A DNA stretch of 64,000 bases from Reticulitermes lucifugus (taxonomy: Eukaryota > Arthropoda > Insecta > Blattodea > Rhinotermitidae). The notes under the pieces are model-generated. The model saw nothing but the letters and a program-made list of their open reading frames with translations, did no database searches and was not told where the DNA came from. Made by a program: the position numbers and the translations under genes. Shown piece by piece: positions 53,640-64,000 of the stretch; positions within the stretch are counted from its first letter, which is position 1; the number at the start of each line of letters is the position of its first letter. The DNA is taken from NCBI GenBank assembly GCA_026260175.1, contig JAKCWW010000288.1, positions 1-64,000 on the forward strand, given 5' to 3'.

Positions 53640-53890
53640 GGGAGTGTAGGAGAGCTGTGCTCATTATTGTCCGCGGCACTGGACGCAGCTATGTCCAGCT
53701 TCACGTCCCGACCGCTTTAAACCTAGGAAATAGACCATCAATCCACATTGGATAGGAGGCTCTGTCGGTTTCACAGCCGGTCTTGACGCTTTGGAGAAGA
53801 GAAAAGCCTGTTGCTCCTATCGGGAAGGAAATTCCATGTCCACAGCTGCCCAGATAGCAGCCTAGTCACTATACTGACTGAGCTATTTTA
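53640..53890 (-). repeat. SINE family A, antisense, diverged
   Basis: Cacgtcccgaccgctttaaa, cctaggaaatagaccatcaa, ggataggaggctctgtcggt, gccggtcttgacgctttgga, cctgttgctcctatcgggaa and cctagtcactatactgactg follow the reversed order. Confidence 0.72.
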
Positions 53891-53928
53891 GTTTTCGAAC
53901 TACATAAGAAGCCAAAAGGAAAAACTGT

Positions 53929-54187
53929 GCCTACGCACGCAATGAAGGTATGTGAGGAGATGAGTTATAGCTTCATGCATTATATATGGAAGTAAATGGG
54001 TAGTTTCACGCTCAGGCCACTTTACTCCTGGGGAAGGGAGTCAGATATGCATTCAATATGTGGCTTTGTGGGCCTAAGAGCTGGTCTGGAAGTGTTTAAG
54101 AAGAAAAAAATCTCTCTCCCCTTCTTGAATTTATGTCACAATTCCTCGGCTCTCCAGCCGTCAGATTGGCCACTATACTACAGAATG
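53929..54187 (-). repeat. SINE family A, antisense, diverged, next to another
   Basis: Acgcaatgaaggtatgtgag, gtagtttcacgctcaggcca, ctttactcctggggaaggga, cctaagagctggtctggaag, tcctcggctctccagccgtc, attggccactatacta. Same orientation as the copy 40 bp to the left. Confidence 0.72.
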
Positions 54188-54639
54188 AAATAGACCTCAA
54201 GAAATTAGGTCGGTCTAGTCGATAAACCAGAAGCTTTCTTTAACAAGTTAAGAAATCTGAGCAGAATGTGGCACTTCTGGAGCTTTCGCTTTGTTATTAT
54301 TCCAAAATTTTCAATTTGTGAATACCTTCCAGTAAAACCCTCAGTACTGGAGACACAACGTAATATTTTTGTGCATCTGAGCAAGCGATTTACAATCGAT
54401 GATTATATCGTATGTGGGAAGATTTTCTATGTTTATCTGTTAAACATGCTCATGCTCGATGCTGAACTGTTTCTTCGTCCTCAGCTCCTATCTCATAGAG
54501 AACATAGCTTATGTCAACCGTAAAAACTCTTTCTTATACCTCAGAACATATGTTAGAGAGAAAACAGACCGTCTCACTCATGAAGAACAATCACGGCGAG
54601 AGATCATAAATGTAAGTAAGTAATCGTTTACAATGTCTG
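54188..54639. other. Unassigned stretch
   Basis: An 85-codon frame (54266-54523) is not recognised. No repeat was seen. Confidence 0.4.
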
Positions 54640-54835
54640 AATTTCTTTCAAGTTTAATCAAAATATCAACGTGTCGACAAATATTAAGCAAAATTTCAAA
54701 TACTAAATTTCACAAGAATCCGTCTTTCAGGAGTCGTCCTGATACAAACTGAAGGATGGATGGGCCGACAGACATGACGAAGGTAGTAGGCGTTTCTCGC
54801 TTGCAAACGCGCCTATAACGGGTTTCAGCCACAAT
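54640..54835 (-). repeat. Dispersed repeat family F, partial reverse copy
   Basis: Reversed blocks: aaatttcaaatactaaattt, cacaagaatccgtctttcag, gacagacatgacgaaggtag, taggcgtttctcgcttgcaa. It matches the left third of 39480-39905 on the minus strand. Confidence 0.6.
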
Positions 54836-55554
54836 TCCTCGTGTAGCTGCGAGCTGAATTCTATTTTCCATTGTTCATCCTTTATGCACTACAAAACATT
54901 ATGTAAAAAAGAGGAAAGGTTAAAGTGAAGCAGCAAGCAATTCGTGTCTGTAGGAGTGTTCGTCTTATACTTTCTGTATATTTCCATCAGTTTTACTTTT
55001 GCTTCGCCACGTCACAAGACCATGACAAGAATTCTACAATGTTACAAACCATGTTGTGAGTGGAACAACGGCTTAAAGGCGTTACTTTGACAATACTTCT
55101 GAACGCAGCGAAGGGCTGGCACTCTAAACTACTGACTAGCAACCTGCGGCGTGAGGACCGCATGCGGCTCGCTGGATTTAAGTCTGCGGCAAGCGATAGT
55201 TTTTTTTTAACACACGCAACTTATGGTCCGCCATCAGCACAGAGGACACTTTTTTGAATGATGTAATAATAATCGAAAGCATAGTTAAATTTGTAAGCAA
55301 TATTTAAGTTGCAATATGTTTCGTGTATTACGTGCGAAAATTGTGTTGCAAAGTTTATAATATTTGACAGTGGGAGGAGTGATAAAAGTACGGAGTGGCA
55401 AGATCTATTATCCCCTTCATGTTTCAGTACATTGCAGTAATAATTAATGCACGTATATTTCAATCATAATTTTATAGAATGGAGGATTCAGCATGAAAAT
55501 GTGTGCTAAATGCATTTTTTTTGGATGAGTCGAGGTCGGATGTTTAAAGGCGTG
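54836..55554. other. Unassigned stretch
   Basis: Nothing was recognised. Poly-t at 55200-55208 is unremarkable. Confidence 0.4.
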
Positions 55555-56250
55555 TGTTTTTTTAGGTTGGAAATTGAATTATTTCTCGAAATGAAGGTAC
55601 AAGATTTTCCTCAGGTTTGTGATACTGTGTGTATATGTGACTTTGCACTTTCCATCGACATCTCTCAACATTATAAGGAAATGACCATCAACTTGCAAAC
55701 AGCGAATTAAAGTTGCTCATGAAACCTTTCACAAAATCACAGCATTTGATACGAAGCTTCAATTGCGGGAACTCCAGGTGACATCGAACAATATGACACA
55801 CTTCCCAATTCTAAGATCGATTATGCCACTAATTCATATAAATCGGCAGAAGAAATTCAGGTCCTTAAACAGGAATCTTTAATTACCATATTCAGGCAAC
55901 AGGCATTTATGAGGCCACAGTAAAATTAATTGACGTTAGTTAAAACTGTTTCGGCCAAATATCCAAAGGAATTAAAAGATCTGCAGTGTTATATGGACCT
56001 TAGCAAAACATTTCGACACGCTGGAATCCTTCACTTTCAAAACTCTATTTATATGTTCATAATTTCCCTGTAATTAGCGATCATGCAAGAGAATGACAAG
56101 TATTTTCGTGAACAGTTCTTCTCTGCAAAGATGGTGGTCAAATACAAATATAGATCCTGACTTGATGGAGAAAGCTACGTACATCCGTCTTGCCACTTCT
56201 CACATAAGCTACGCCTAGATGGCTAAAACTTTGTGGAAAAGAAGCAATAG
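55555..56250 (+). pseudogene. hAT-type transposase fossil, GTF2IRD2/ZBED5-like
   Basis: 55563-55710: 'RLEIELFLEMKVQDFPQVCD', 'TVCICDFALSIDISQHYKEM', 'TINLQTAN', matching the conserved block around 'FLeMKg...W..DLAFLvDIT.hLNeLNl.LQG'. After a stop the line continues with 'FDTKLQLRELQVTSNNMTHF'. 55945-56140: 'AKYPKELKDLQCYMDLSKTF', 'RHAGILHFQNSIYMFIISL', then 'EQFFSAKMVVKYKYRS', the C-terminal hAT dimerisation motif (usually CEQLFSxMK..K.K.RSRL). 56150-56190: 'DPDLMEKATYIRLATSHIS'. The N-terminal zinc finger and much of the middle are missing. At least three stops or shifts. Could be a transposon copy or a dead domesticated gene. Confidence 0.87.
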
Positions 56251-56579
56251 TAGAAAATAAGCTTCCAATTTCTCTTCTTCTTTCCTTGAAAACAATATAA
56301 GTTCTTTAAATTAAAAGGCAATGATTTATTATGTTCATTTTTATTGCAATAATACTAATAGTTATTTAATAGTAATTAATCACTTAATCGCTTGACAATT
56401 GGTTTGCGGGTTGTGCTGGGTTTAGATATTTTAATACAGCTCCTGAGCGATGTAAGGTTGCTCTACACCGCAAGCCCGAAGTTTGAGGTTTACACTGATG
56501 TAAAGTTACGTGCTACAGTCGTCCGTGTTAAGATACCATGCAGACTGGTAGGTAAGCACCAAGTTTTCATGTAAGAAGT
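56251..56579. other. Unassigned stretch
   Basis: AT-rich tail after the hAT fossil. No TIR was identified. Confidence 0.4.
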
Positions 56580-56640
56580 CCCTGAATACAGAGGCGGTAG
56601 GCCTATGTTTATCCGAAACGTTAGTACCAACCTGCCAGAA
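56580..56640. repeat. Fold-back-like half element
   Basis: Tacagaggcggtaggcctat, gtttatccgaaacgttagta, ccaacctgcc. Right-arm order of FB2. Confidence 0.5.
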
Positions 56641-56857
56641 GAAAAAAGAGTTGTTATCACCTCAAGGAAACATCATGCTTCTCTAGTTTGAAAGGAGTAT
56701 CTTGGTAGTTAATTTTATTTAAGGTTTACTTTGTGGTGCTGTGATTACGTTAGACCACGTAACATCAATCGAAAGATGATTAGAAAATGACGAACTGGAA
56801 GAATATTTGAATGAGACGGTCGTTGTCCAATGCAAAGTACACGTATACACTTTAAAT

Positions 56858-56974
56858 TTTTGTGAGGCTGAGGAAGACAAGGAATAACCTAAGGAAAACC
56901 GGTCTTCTGGTCGAGACTTAAAACCTGGACCTTTAGAATACAACTCAGGTAGCCTACTCACACAACCGTAAGGT
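56858..56974 (-). repeat. SINE family B-like tRNA head, antisense
   Basis: On the minus strand gtgagtaggctacctgagtt, gtattctaaaggtccaggtt, ttaagtctcgacc, then ggttttccttaggttattcc, ttgtcttcctcagcctcac. The anticodon-side text gtattctaaaggtcc parallels gtattctgcaggtacc of the 5225-5291 palindrome. Confidence 0.55.
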
Positions 56975-58314
56975 TTGGTTTAATTGTTTATATACCTAGG
57001 TCAGTGAAAATGCTGGCCTGTATTATCAACACAGGCTAAGAGTAAAAATGATATCAGAAAAAGGTTGTTCGAGGAACTAGAAGGGTAAAGACATTGACAA
57101 TTAATTTTGAGATAAGATGTTCTCGCGGGCTGTATGTACTTAATTGTTTAATGTAAGATCATCAAAATATTGTTACTATGGTTAATTTAATTGAAAGTAT
57201 TTAATTGAGCAAACGGTTGATAACAGAATTAAAATAAAACCAACAGGCTTACATACCTCCAAAACATACTAAGAATAACAGTTACAACAGTTACGGTCGG
57301 ATTTGTCTCGTATGCAGAGATGAACTTTGCCTTAAAAACTAAATTCTCTTGCCTGCATAAATAAATACACGCGCATTTGACTCTTAAAAACACACCGGCT
57401 ACTATATACATCAGCTACTGTGAAGTTAAGATACTCTGCACGTTGTTGCATACGGTACTCGTACACTCCGTGTTATTCTCACTATAACAGCGGTTATTTT
57501 CTTACACAACTTAGCTGAGTGGTCCCTGTAATTGAGAAGGACTATATTATCTACTTGTGAGGCATTGATTTAATTTTTATGTGTCTGTTACATGAAATTC
57601 GTGTTTCAACGTGTTCCTGCTACAATTGGTAGGTGCTAGGCAAGCTAGGTGTGCTTTTTTCCTCAGAACACATTATGATGACAAATTCTAAAACCTATAA
57701 GAATCTTCTAGGTGAAATTATAGTTTTAGACATTTAGTAAGGGCAGAAAATTCAGAAGAAGACAGTGACGTTTCACTTGCATCCTTCTTGCTCGTGAATG
57801 AATGAGATAATAATGTTGTGAGGGAGCACATGCTTGGTTTGAGCCGTCTTCTTTGGTGCCAAGAAATCTCGTATTTCTACCCACTACACATCACTATGAC
57901 ATCACGAAAACGTATAAGTGATATAGGTATTAACAGGCCAATGCAAAATTTAACTAGCAGCATAGATTAGGAATGTATTCATTTGTCTTTTAAAGCACAG
58001 TTGCTACTACACCTACCATCTGTATTTTGCTCACACGGATAATTTGCTTATGTTACATTATTCTCAAAATGAACAGTGATTAGTTCCGTACGTACAGCAC
58101 TAACCTGTTGATCTCTGTTATGTACACAATGACAAATGTCTATTGTAAAGCAAGAAATGAATTTTTATAATTTATTTAAACGAATTTCATGCTTCAAACG
58201 GTTAGTTAGAAAACAAGTTTAGCTCACCTGAATGGAAAAAATAGAAATTAATTTAATTCTGTTCTGACTGCAGGAAGCAGAGACCGTCACCGAAAGATAA
58301 CAATCGTTTATTTT
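56975..58314. other. Unassigned stretch
   Basis: About 1.3 kb, AT-rich, no recognised repeat or gene. Confidence 0.4.
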
Positions 58315-58830
58315 GACAGAGGATGCCCGGCCGTTTATAAAACTCAGAGGTTCATTTCGGCGCTAACAGTAACAACGACGCTGAGCCCTACACTGAGCCA
58401 CATTAATTCAGTCCACGTCACGAAATCCACCTGAACATTATCCTCCTAAGTAGGCCTAGATCTCCCAAGTTGTCTCATCCTTCATGTCGTCCTACACACA
58501 TTCTGACCGCATTTCTCATCTATACCACTACGTCACATGCGCCACCCATTTCATCAACTTCAAGATAGGCTGTTTGGCGAGACGCACAATTATGTACTTT
58601 CTTAGTATGGACTTTTATCCACCTTCCTTCCACTTCTCCTCAGCATCCCATTTTCTAAAAACCCCTGTCCGTGTTCGTAGCTTAATGTGAGAGACGGATT
58701 TGCACACCCACACAAAACATTCAGCAAAATTATAATCTGTGTATTTTAAAATGTACGTTCTTTCATAGAAAACCGGAAGACAAACATTTCTAAACTGGAT
58801 GGCAGTAGCCATTCCCCGCATTTAATCTGC
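58315..58830 (-). pseudogene. LINE 3' end ([10 protein letters not shown] family), decayed
   Basis: Minus strand: 'FVWVCKSVSHIKLRTRTGVF', 'RKWDAEEKWKEGG' (the YGCETWSLT..EHRLRVFEN block, degraded), 'LKLMKWVAHVT' (WAGHVAR), then 'EDNVQVDFVTWTELMWLSVG' (EDNIKMDLREVGWDGVDWI) and a tttataaacggccgggcatc tail. Same span as the 44833 copy, more frameshifts. Confidence 0.82.
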
Positions 58831-59402
58831 TCTTCATTTCCTCATGAAAGCAATTTTTATTTATTATTTTTGTTCCAAAGTACTAGAACTTACCACTTTT
58901 TAAAAAAAATAATTGCACTACATTTGCAGCAATTATACATTGAGTACAACAAAACGTAGCCTTTTTTATTGTTTTAAATAATATATGAAATAAAATACAA
59001 ACAGACTTAAACAGAACTTAGAAAACAAACTGCGTGACAATCAAGGGCGAAGAAGAACACAACTACTGAAACTCATGCAATATAAATATTTATGTAAGGC
59101 ATATATCAGACGGTAAAGTGCCTAGCCTACGTTCTGGAAGATTTGGGAAAGTCCCTCAATTCTCATCAGGGGCAGAAAATTTTCTGATTTCCGCAAAGTA
59201 CACACCGGTTTTGAGAGTCACCCAGGCTCCTATTCAATAGACACTGGGGTCTGTTCTTCCGGAGTAATGCATTTGGGGCGTGACGCTGAAATGCAGCTGT
59301 ACGACTCATACTTGCACACGACATTAGCACAGAACTGACGTCACATTTTAAATGTGGTCTTGTAAGATGTGAACAAATATTCTAGCAAATAAGGGCATGA
59401 AT
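58831..59402. other. Unassigned stretch
   Basis: Nothing was recognised. AT-rich, with an old SINE-like patch possible at 59100-59330 (ctcatcaggggcagaaaatt, tctgttcttccggagtaatg). Confidence 0.4.
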
Positions 59403-59703
59403 GAGCCGGGATATCGTAATCGTTATAGTGAATAGGCTAGAGACTGGACATCAGAGTAATCATGGTTCGATTCCCGGTAGGGTAAGAGTTTTACCTCGTC
59501 CTAAACAAAGCGACCAATCCTGCTCTGGAGCCTACACAGCCTCCTATACAATAGGTTTCGGGGAAATATTTTTCCGGGGATGAAGCGACGGGGACGTGAA
59601 ACTGACCACTCATATCCATACAGTGCCTAACTTAAGAATGGGTGGAGCTATATCTCCACTCTTCTATACGTTTCCATGCTGTGTACAGGGACAACTATAG
59701 GTT
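59403..59703 (+). repeat. SINE family A, full length, divergent subfamily
   Basis: Head gagccgggatatcgtaatcg, ttatagtgaataggctagag and B box catggttcgattcccggtag. Body tcctgctctggagcctacac, agcctcctatacaataggtt, gatgaagcgacggggacgtg, cttaagaatgggtggagcta; 3' end gtgtacagggacaactatag. B box GGTTCGATTCCC is intact. Confidence 0.88.
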
Positions 59704-60499
59704 TTATTGAAATAATTGTATATACGCCGGTGTTGCACACAGCGCGAATCTGATAAAACATAGTTACTGTGGCTGCGAGGAACTGCCGGGTAGCAACTGC
59801 GATGTGGGTTTCCTAGGAGATCGCAGCCAGCTGATTGTATTTCATCACATCGTTCTCTCCCTACCTGAGCCGAGCGCAGATTTAATATCGCTCCTGTACA
59901 AGAATCAAGGAGCTATAAGCCCTCCCACCCTATTCACATACAAAAGAAACTACTATACCAGGTAGAAAAGGAAATATCCTACATATAATAACGACTGAAG
60001 ATGCAGGATATCGGTAGCACAATTTTTATTACATGATCTATCAAAACCTGTTGCCTGTGTAAGTCTGTGACAAGTTTTAGGTACTAGATGTTAGTGTGGA
60101 CAGAATGGAAAAGCAGGAAGGTACCAAATATGCATATAAAATAGAAAAGTCCTGTGCATTTTTGCGTTTTATTTAATTTTTTTTCGAAAGAAACAAATCT
60201 GTAATTTTAATAACGTAGTCTATAGGCTGTAGTTAACATCCATATCAGTTATATTTAAAGCGATTATAGGACCTATATTTACGTACATGAGGACCTAGAA
60301 ATTCAGGCAACAGGGAAATTCGTTTCGTTATTATCGACAATAAGATACTTCGGCACTCTTCGTGTGTGTATTCGGAAGACCGCGGTTGATTGTCGAACAC
60401 TTACGTTCCGAAATGTACGAAGAGCGTCACGGTTCTGAGGCGTTTAATCATTTTTTAATTAATCAAAATTCAGTAGGATTTACTTTAAAATTATTCGTA
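59704..60499. other. Unassigned stretch
   Basis: A GC-richer patch at 59740-59890 (gtggctgcgaggaactgccg, gatcgcagccagctgattgt) is unassigned. Other parts are AT-rich. Confidence 0.4.
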
Positions 60500-60740
60500 A
60501 AGGTAAAAGGTAAATTTCACTCTGTAACAGGCCATAAATGCACAGAGGGGGAGTAAAGGTATAACTCTAATCTTTCTTTAACCTCGGCGCTAGATGGGTG
60601 GTGGGTAGTCAACGCCACGTCCCGGCAGCTTTACTCATGGCAGAGAGCCACAGTACCCACTGTAGAGGAAGCTGGGAGGGCCCCAGAGCCCTGTGTGGAC
60701 GGGCGTAGAAAAGAGAAAATCTCTTTCCCTCACCGGAGAA
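60500..60740 (-). repeat. SINE family A, head-truncated, antisense
   Basis: Aggtaaaaggtaaatttcac, tctgtaacaggccataaatg, ctttctttaacctcggcgct, caacgccacgtcccggcagc, gagggccccagagccctgtg, aaatctctttccctcaccgg. It ends where the B box should begin, so the tRNA-like part is missing, as expected for 5' truncation. Confidence 0.88.
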
Positions 60741-61214
60741 AACGTTATTGGGCGTCACCTTAAGCCTTTCGCTCCGAAAAATACGTAGGGGTTTATGAGA
60801 GTCATGTCCGCAAGAAATACAGTAGGACTTCGCGCAAAGTTGTGGATTCTTAAAATATTGAACCGAAACATGTTGCACACCTCACACAATAAAAATGACT
60901 GCCTAAAAACGGTTGTCATTTACGATCTTATGCCGTGTTTGTTTTGTTCTAAAACACAACGGGGTTCACCAGGTTATGAAAAGTTGTAGTCTCTGTTTTT
61001 CCCACCTTTAGAAACAGTTCTAACGTGTCCAAAAACTTTATGAGTAAGCTGTCCAATTTAAAATTTGTAGACACATTCAAAGTCGCAGTTCCTGCCCAGA
61101 ATCCAACCACGGTCTACCAGCCCTCAGCCAAGTCATACAGTGCGCCATAAAATACAAATAAATATACAAACAGATAAAATGTCCACAAACTGAAAAGTTT
61201 TATGTAACGTATTA
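60741..61214. other. Unassigned stretch
   Basis: Nothing was recognised. Confidence 0.4.
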
Positions 61215-61430
61215 ACGAACTTTGCAATGGCGAGATATGAACGACATTATCCACGTGACGTCAAACATCGAGAAGGGGCTGTCTCTGTACTGGGGAGGAA
61301 CAAGGGGGACTGCCGCCAAGATTAGACTTCGATCGTCGCTGAGAGCCGTGCTGATTAACCAACTCGCCATCACAAAAGCTTCTCTGAGAAGCGTTTCAAG
61401 TAATAGCTGTATAAATCTTTGAACCAATGC
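61215..61430. other. GC-richer, repeat-free island
   Basis: Open on both strands (plus 61222-61422, minus 61212-61439) with balanced composition (ccacgtgacgtcaaacatcg, ggggaggaacaagggggact). Neither translation is recognised. Similar in character to the islands at 37.6 and 46.8 kb. Confidence 0.25.
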
Positions 61431-61520
61431 AACTGTCAACTTTACTATTCATTCAAAGCGTAGACCGAAAACCACTAAAGCCGTTAAAATATCAAATGAA
61501 AAATTTTACAATTCCCATCT

Positions 61521-61800
61521 GTAAAGTAAATTTCACCCTATAACCTGCCCTGAAGGCGCAGAGGGTCGTATAGGTATAGCTCTAGTCTTTCTTTAACCTC
61601 AGCGCTAGATGTGTGTGAGTGGTTAACGTCACACCCCGGCCGCTTTACCCCTAGCAATTATCCAGTACCCGTAGTAGAGGAGGCGCGGTGGGTCCCAGGG
61701 CCGGTCAGGACCGGCGCGGAAAATCTCGTTCCCACCGGGATTCGATCCCCAGACCGTCCAGCCCGTAGCGAGTCGTCAAACCGACTACGCTACCCAGCCC
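61521..61800 (-). repeat. SINE family A, full length, antisense, with target duplication
   Basis: Gtaaatttcaccctataacc, tgccctgaaggcgcagaggg, ctttctttaacctcagcgct, acaccccggccgctttaccc, gcgcggtgggtcccagggcc, aaatctcgttcccaccggga, ttcgatccccagaccgtcca, gactacgctacccagccc. Flanks tcccatctgtaaag and tcccatccgtaag (61514-61527, 61801-61815 region) suggest a duplication. Confidence 0.93.
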
Positions 61801-61924
61801 ATCCCATCCGTAAGACTTCCAAAGGTAATCCTTCTTTCTTACACTCTTACGCTTCTTAGCGCTTCATGGATAACTACATCTCATACATTCCAGAATTTCG
61901 TGAAATTTAAATTTATAATTATGA

Positions 61925-62150
61925 GGCACAACAAGCGACGGATAACCTTACATTGTCAAATATCCACGTTGCAATACCGATCAAAGCAGATATAACTGGC
62001 GACTTCTTCACGAAGATTTTGGGAGAGAAAAGTCACACAATTTCAACCCGTGGCATTTAGGATGTTTTAAATTGAGCGGAAAGATGGACAGGCAGGCAGG
62101 CAGAGAGCAGACATGATGAAGCCAATAGTCACTTTTCGCAATTTGGCGAA
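61925..62150 (-). repeat. Dispersed repeat family F, partial reverse copy
   Basis: Gcagacatgatgaagccaat, agtcacttttcgcaatttgg is the reverse of the family start (ttgcgaaaagtgactattgg, cttcatcatgtctg). A (gcag)n-like stretch precedes it. The distal part is diverged. Confidence 0.55.
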
Positions 62151-63804
62151 CACCCCTAAAACAGGCGAGGAAGGAGCGCTTTCGCTTGAAGGGCCTGAGG
62201 AGAAATATGGATGTCCGTAAGGACATGGAGTGAGGGAAGGTCTGAATGTCCTAAGAAGACGCAATTCAGAATGTATGAATTTCCGTAAGAATATGGATTT
62301 AGCGAATGCCCGATCATCCGTTAGCACGTGCAGTGCGGACTTGTAACTCTGTGACCACCGGTCAAACAGGCTATCACCCTCCCAGTCCCGTTCCTAACTT
62401 TTGTTCCGACAACTTTCAAACCTGCTCTCTTAATATTTACAGTCATTGTAGGCGCGAGCTGAATGTTTGTACCTCAGTAATAATGTGGCATGTCGACAAC
62501 TATTACAAGCAGGGCAATGTGACGAGTTCAATAAAGACGACATTACAATAACAATTAACAACAGACTGGACTTTATGCTGAGTGAATATACCACATCTCT
62601 ACGTATTATGTGACATTCTTTATTCAACTATTCCAGGTGGACTTTGTGAATACATTTCCTCACCTTCGACCTATTAATTTCTGAACAATCACGTTTTCCT
62701 TCGCATTTGTATTCAGAGAACATCACACATTTTATAAACTGGTTTCGTGTTTTCTCTTAGAGCAGAGTTTTCACACAATTCAAGATCAAATAACTTATAC
62801 CATGTGCTAGTTTGTGCTGGCCTTCAATGTTGCGTCGTGTAACAGTGAATTAGGCCATTATATTAAAATAAAGCAATCCATCTTCAATCACTTGCTTACG
62901 ATCTTGACGAACACTGCCGCTGCCCAAGACCAAGGCCGTGTGGGAAGTTGCGGAACGTGGGCACTGTGACATTTGTGACACTGATCAGAGAGTCAATTGT
63001 CTGATCCTTCACTAAACAAGAAAATTGTGTATTAACATGTTTAATAATGAGATAGGTATTATATATAAGAATCTGCAGATACAAAGACATGGCATTTTAA
63101 AACTGGCTTCCTATGATTGACAGTCATACTCCCAGCAAATGAGGATCCGTTGGTGTGGAAAACACCGATAATCTGTGTGTGTGCACAAATAGAATACGTG
63201 GATACAAAAAGTAAAATGCCGCGGAAAAATAAGACCCAAGACGGGAAAAACATCATTTTGCGCTGGACTGTTTTAATGCAATTATTATTATAGTATATTC
63301 ATAAGGCTTTTTTTAAGTGATACGGAATACCAAACACAAAAATTTCTCCGACAAAACTGCCTTTTTTTTCTGGGTGAAATTGAAGTATTTGTTGTAATTC
63401 AAAATAATACGGGTATACCTAGAGACAAAATTAACATCAGTAAATTTTCCCATTAGAAATGTAAAATTCAGCCGAATAATTTTACAAAATTTGGTTCTTA
63501 TATAATAGCAAACACAATTATTGTAAGCCTATGTTACAAAGACGTTAATGTTTTTTAGAGGTATAATAGGTGTTTATTATTAGAATCGTAGGTAACACAT
63601 GAATAAGTTGTGCGGGTGAAATGCAGAGGTTTAAAGGTCAAAGCATTGTGCACGAAGTAACCACTGTGTTTTAAAGGAGTAAACAACAATAATCCTTCCG
63701 TGCCTCATTTCCACCGAAAAGAGTAGGGTACTGTTGTTGGTCTTCAACGTAGGCTAACGAACTGACAAACCTCGTACACAAATAAAATAACGGGACGTGA
63801 AGGG
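62151..63804. other. Unassigned stretch
   Basis: About 1.65 kb without recognised genes or families. Short frames only. Confidence 0.4.
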
Positions 63805-63990
63805 AAGGAATGTGAGAGGAAAGGGGTATGGCGGATGAGAGAAATTCATACAAAATTTTGATAGAGAAACCTAAAAGAAAGTTACAGTTCTGAAGATTTA
63901 GACTTAAATGGCAGAATAATATTAAAATCGATATTAGAGAAGTAGGATGAGAGGGGAAGAGTGGACTTAACCGGCGCAGGAAGCGACCCA
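63805..63990 (+). pseudogene. LINE 3' fragment running toward the window edge
   Basis: Plus strand: 'GMADERNSYKILIEKPKRKL' (MGEERNAYRILIGKPEGKRP), then in the next frame 'RFRLKWQNNIKIDIREVG' ([19 protein letters not shown]), then 'EGKSGLN'. The same landmarks as 9048-9257, with stops and frameshift. The 3' tail is beyond or at the window end. Confidence 0.88.
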
Positions 63991-64000
63991 TAGTCGCATG

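Noticed and set aside
53240-53679. Four frames of 75-104 codons
   Set aside because: They cross 151 unknown bases inside a 36-bp tandem repeat.

Overview
The window is AT-rich, intron- or intergenic-type DNA from a large, repeat-filled animal genome. An arthropod is most likely. Cockroach or termite (Blattodea) is my best guess, because the peptides of the two commonest LINE tails (cores [20 protein letters not shown] and KQLLDDLKEKK) resemble sequences I recall as abundant in such genomes; I could not check this by search. No complete host gene, rRNA or functional tRNA was found. Nearly every open frame over 60 codons is chance, antisense to a repeat, or a piece of a decayed transposon.

Most identifiable DNA is transposon debris. 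(1) At least three tRNA-headed SINE families: A (about 18 copies, full length about 280 bp), B (5 copies, ending in a tail related to ttgatagcgtcg) and C (4 copies, leucine/serine-like head). (2) Non-LTR retrotransposon 3' ends: a family ending ...[10 protein letters not shown]... followed by a short (AGTT)n-type tail (around 4.4, 6.9, 7.4, 9.2, 42.4-43.0, 45.1, 58.6 and 63.9 kb), a second family at 20.2-20.7 kb, and a third, Jockey/CR1-like, at 8.6-9.8 kb. (3) DNA transposons: an internally deleted hAT with a TTF-type zinc-finger transposase (9.8-11.5 kb), a GTF2IRD2-like hAT fossil (55.5-56.3 kb), a Helitron helicase scrap (51.0-51.3 kb), and MITEs of TA-flanked, hAT-like and unclassified type. 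(4) Many fold-back (inverted-repeat) elements of four related families whose arms carry a GAAGATG...GAAACGT signature.

The most interesting feature is that signature. In several unrelated fold-back families it has the layout CTGANGA - T - stem - GAAAC - GTH. The stem sequence differs between families but stays self-complementary (GGGAC/GTCCC, GGAGG/CCTCC, GGCAC/GTGCC, GACC/GGTC). This resembles a minimal type I hammerhead ribozyme of the kind known in Penelope-like retroelements, except for one extra U after the CUGANGA box. Four copies of one family are flanked by 10-14 bp target duplications, which fits retroposition better than cut-and-paste transposition.

Layout: 0-4 kb, mostly unassigned, with one dispersed-repeat copy; 4-6 kb, LINE, SINE C and B, a perfect palindrome and a fold-back inserted in a SINE; 6.7-11.5 kb, nested LINEs and a hAT; 11.5-31 kb, sparse SINEs, fold-backs and microsatellites; 31.8-33.1 kb, a 1.2 kb array of 18-bp units; 33-50.8 kb, dense fold-backs, a TA-flanked MITE, SINEs and LINEs; 51-64 kb, Helitron and hAT fossils, a gapped 36-bp minisatellite, SINEs and LINE tails running off the right edge. 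There are two assembly gaps (26982-27042 and 53390-53540). Some GC-richer, repeat-free islands (18.7, 33.8, 37.6, 43.7, 46.8 and 61.2 kb) are the places most worth testing for exons or enhancers.
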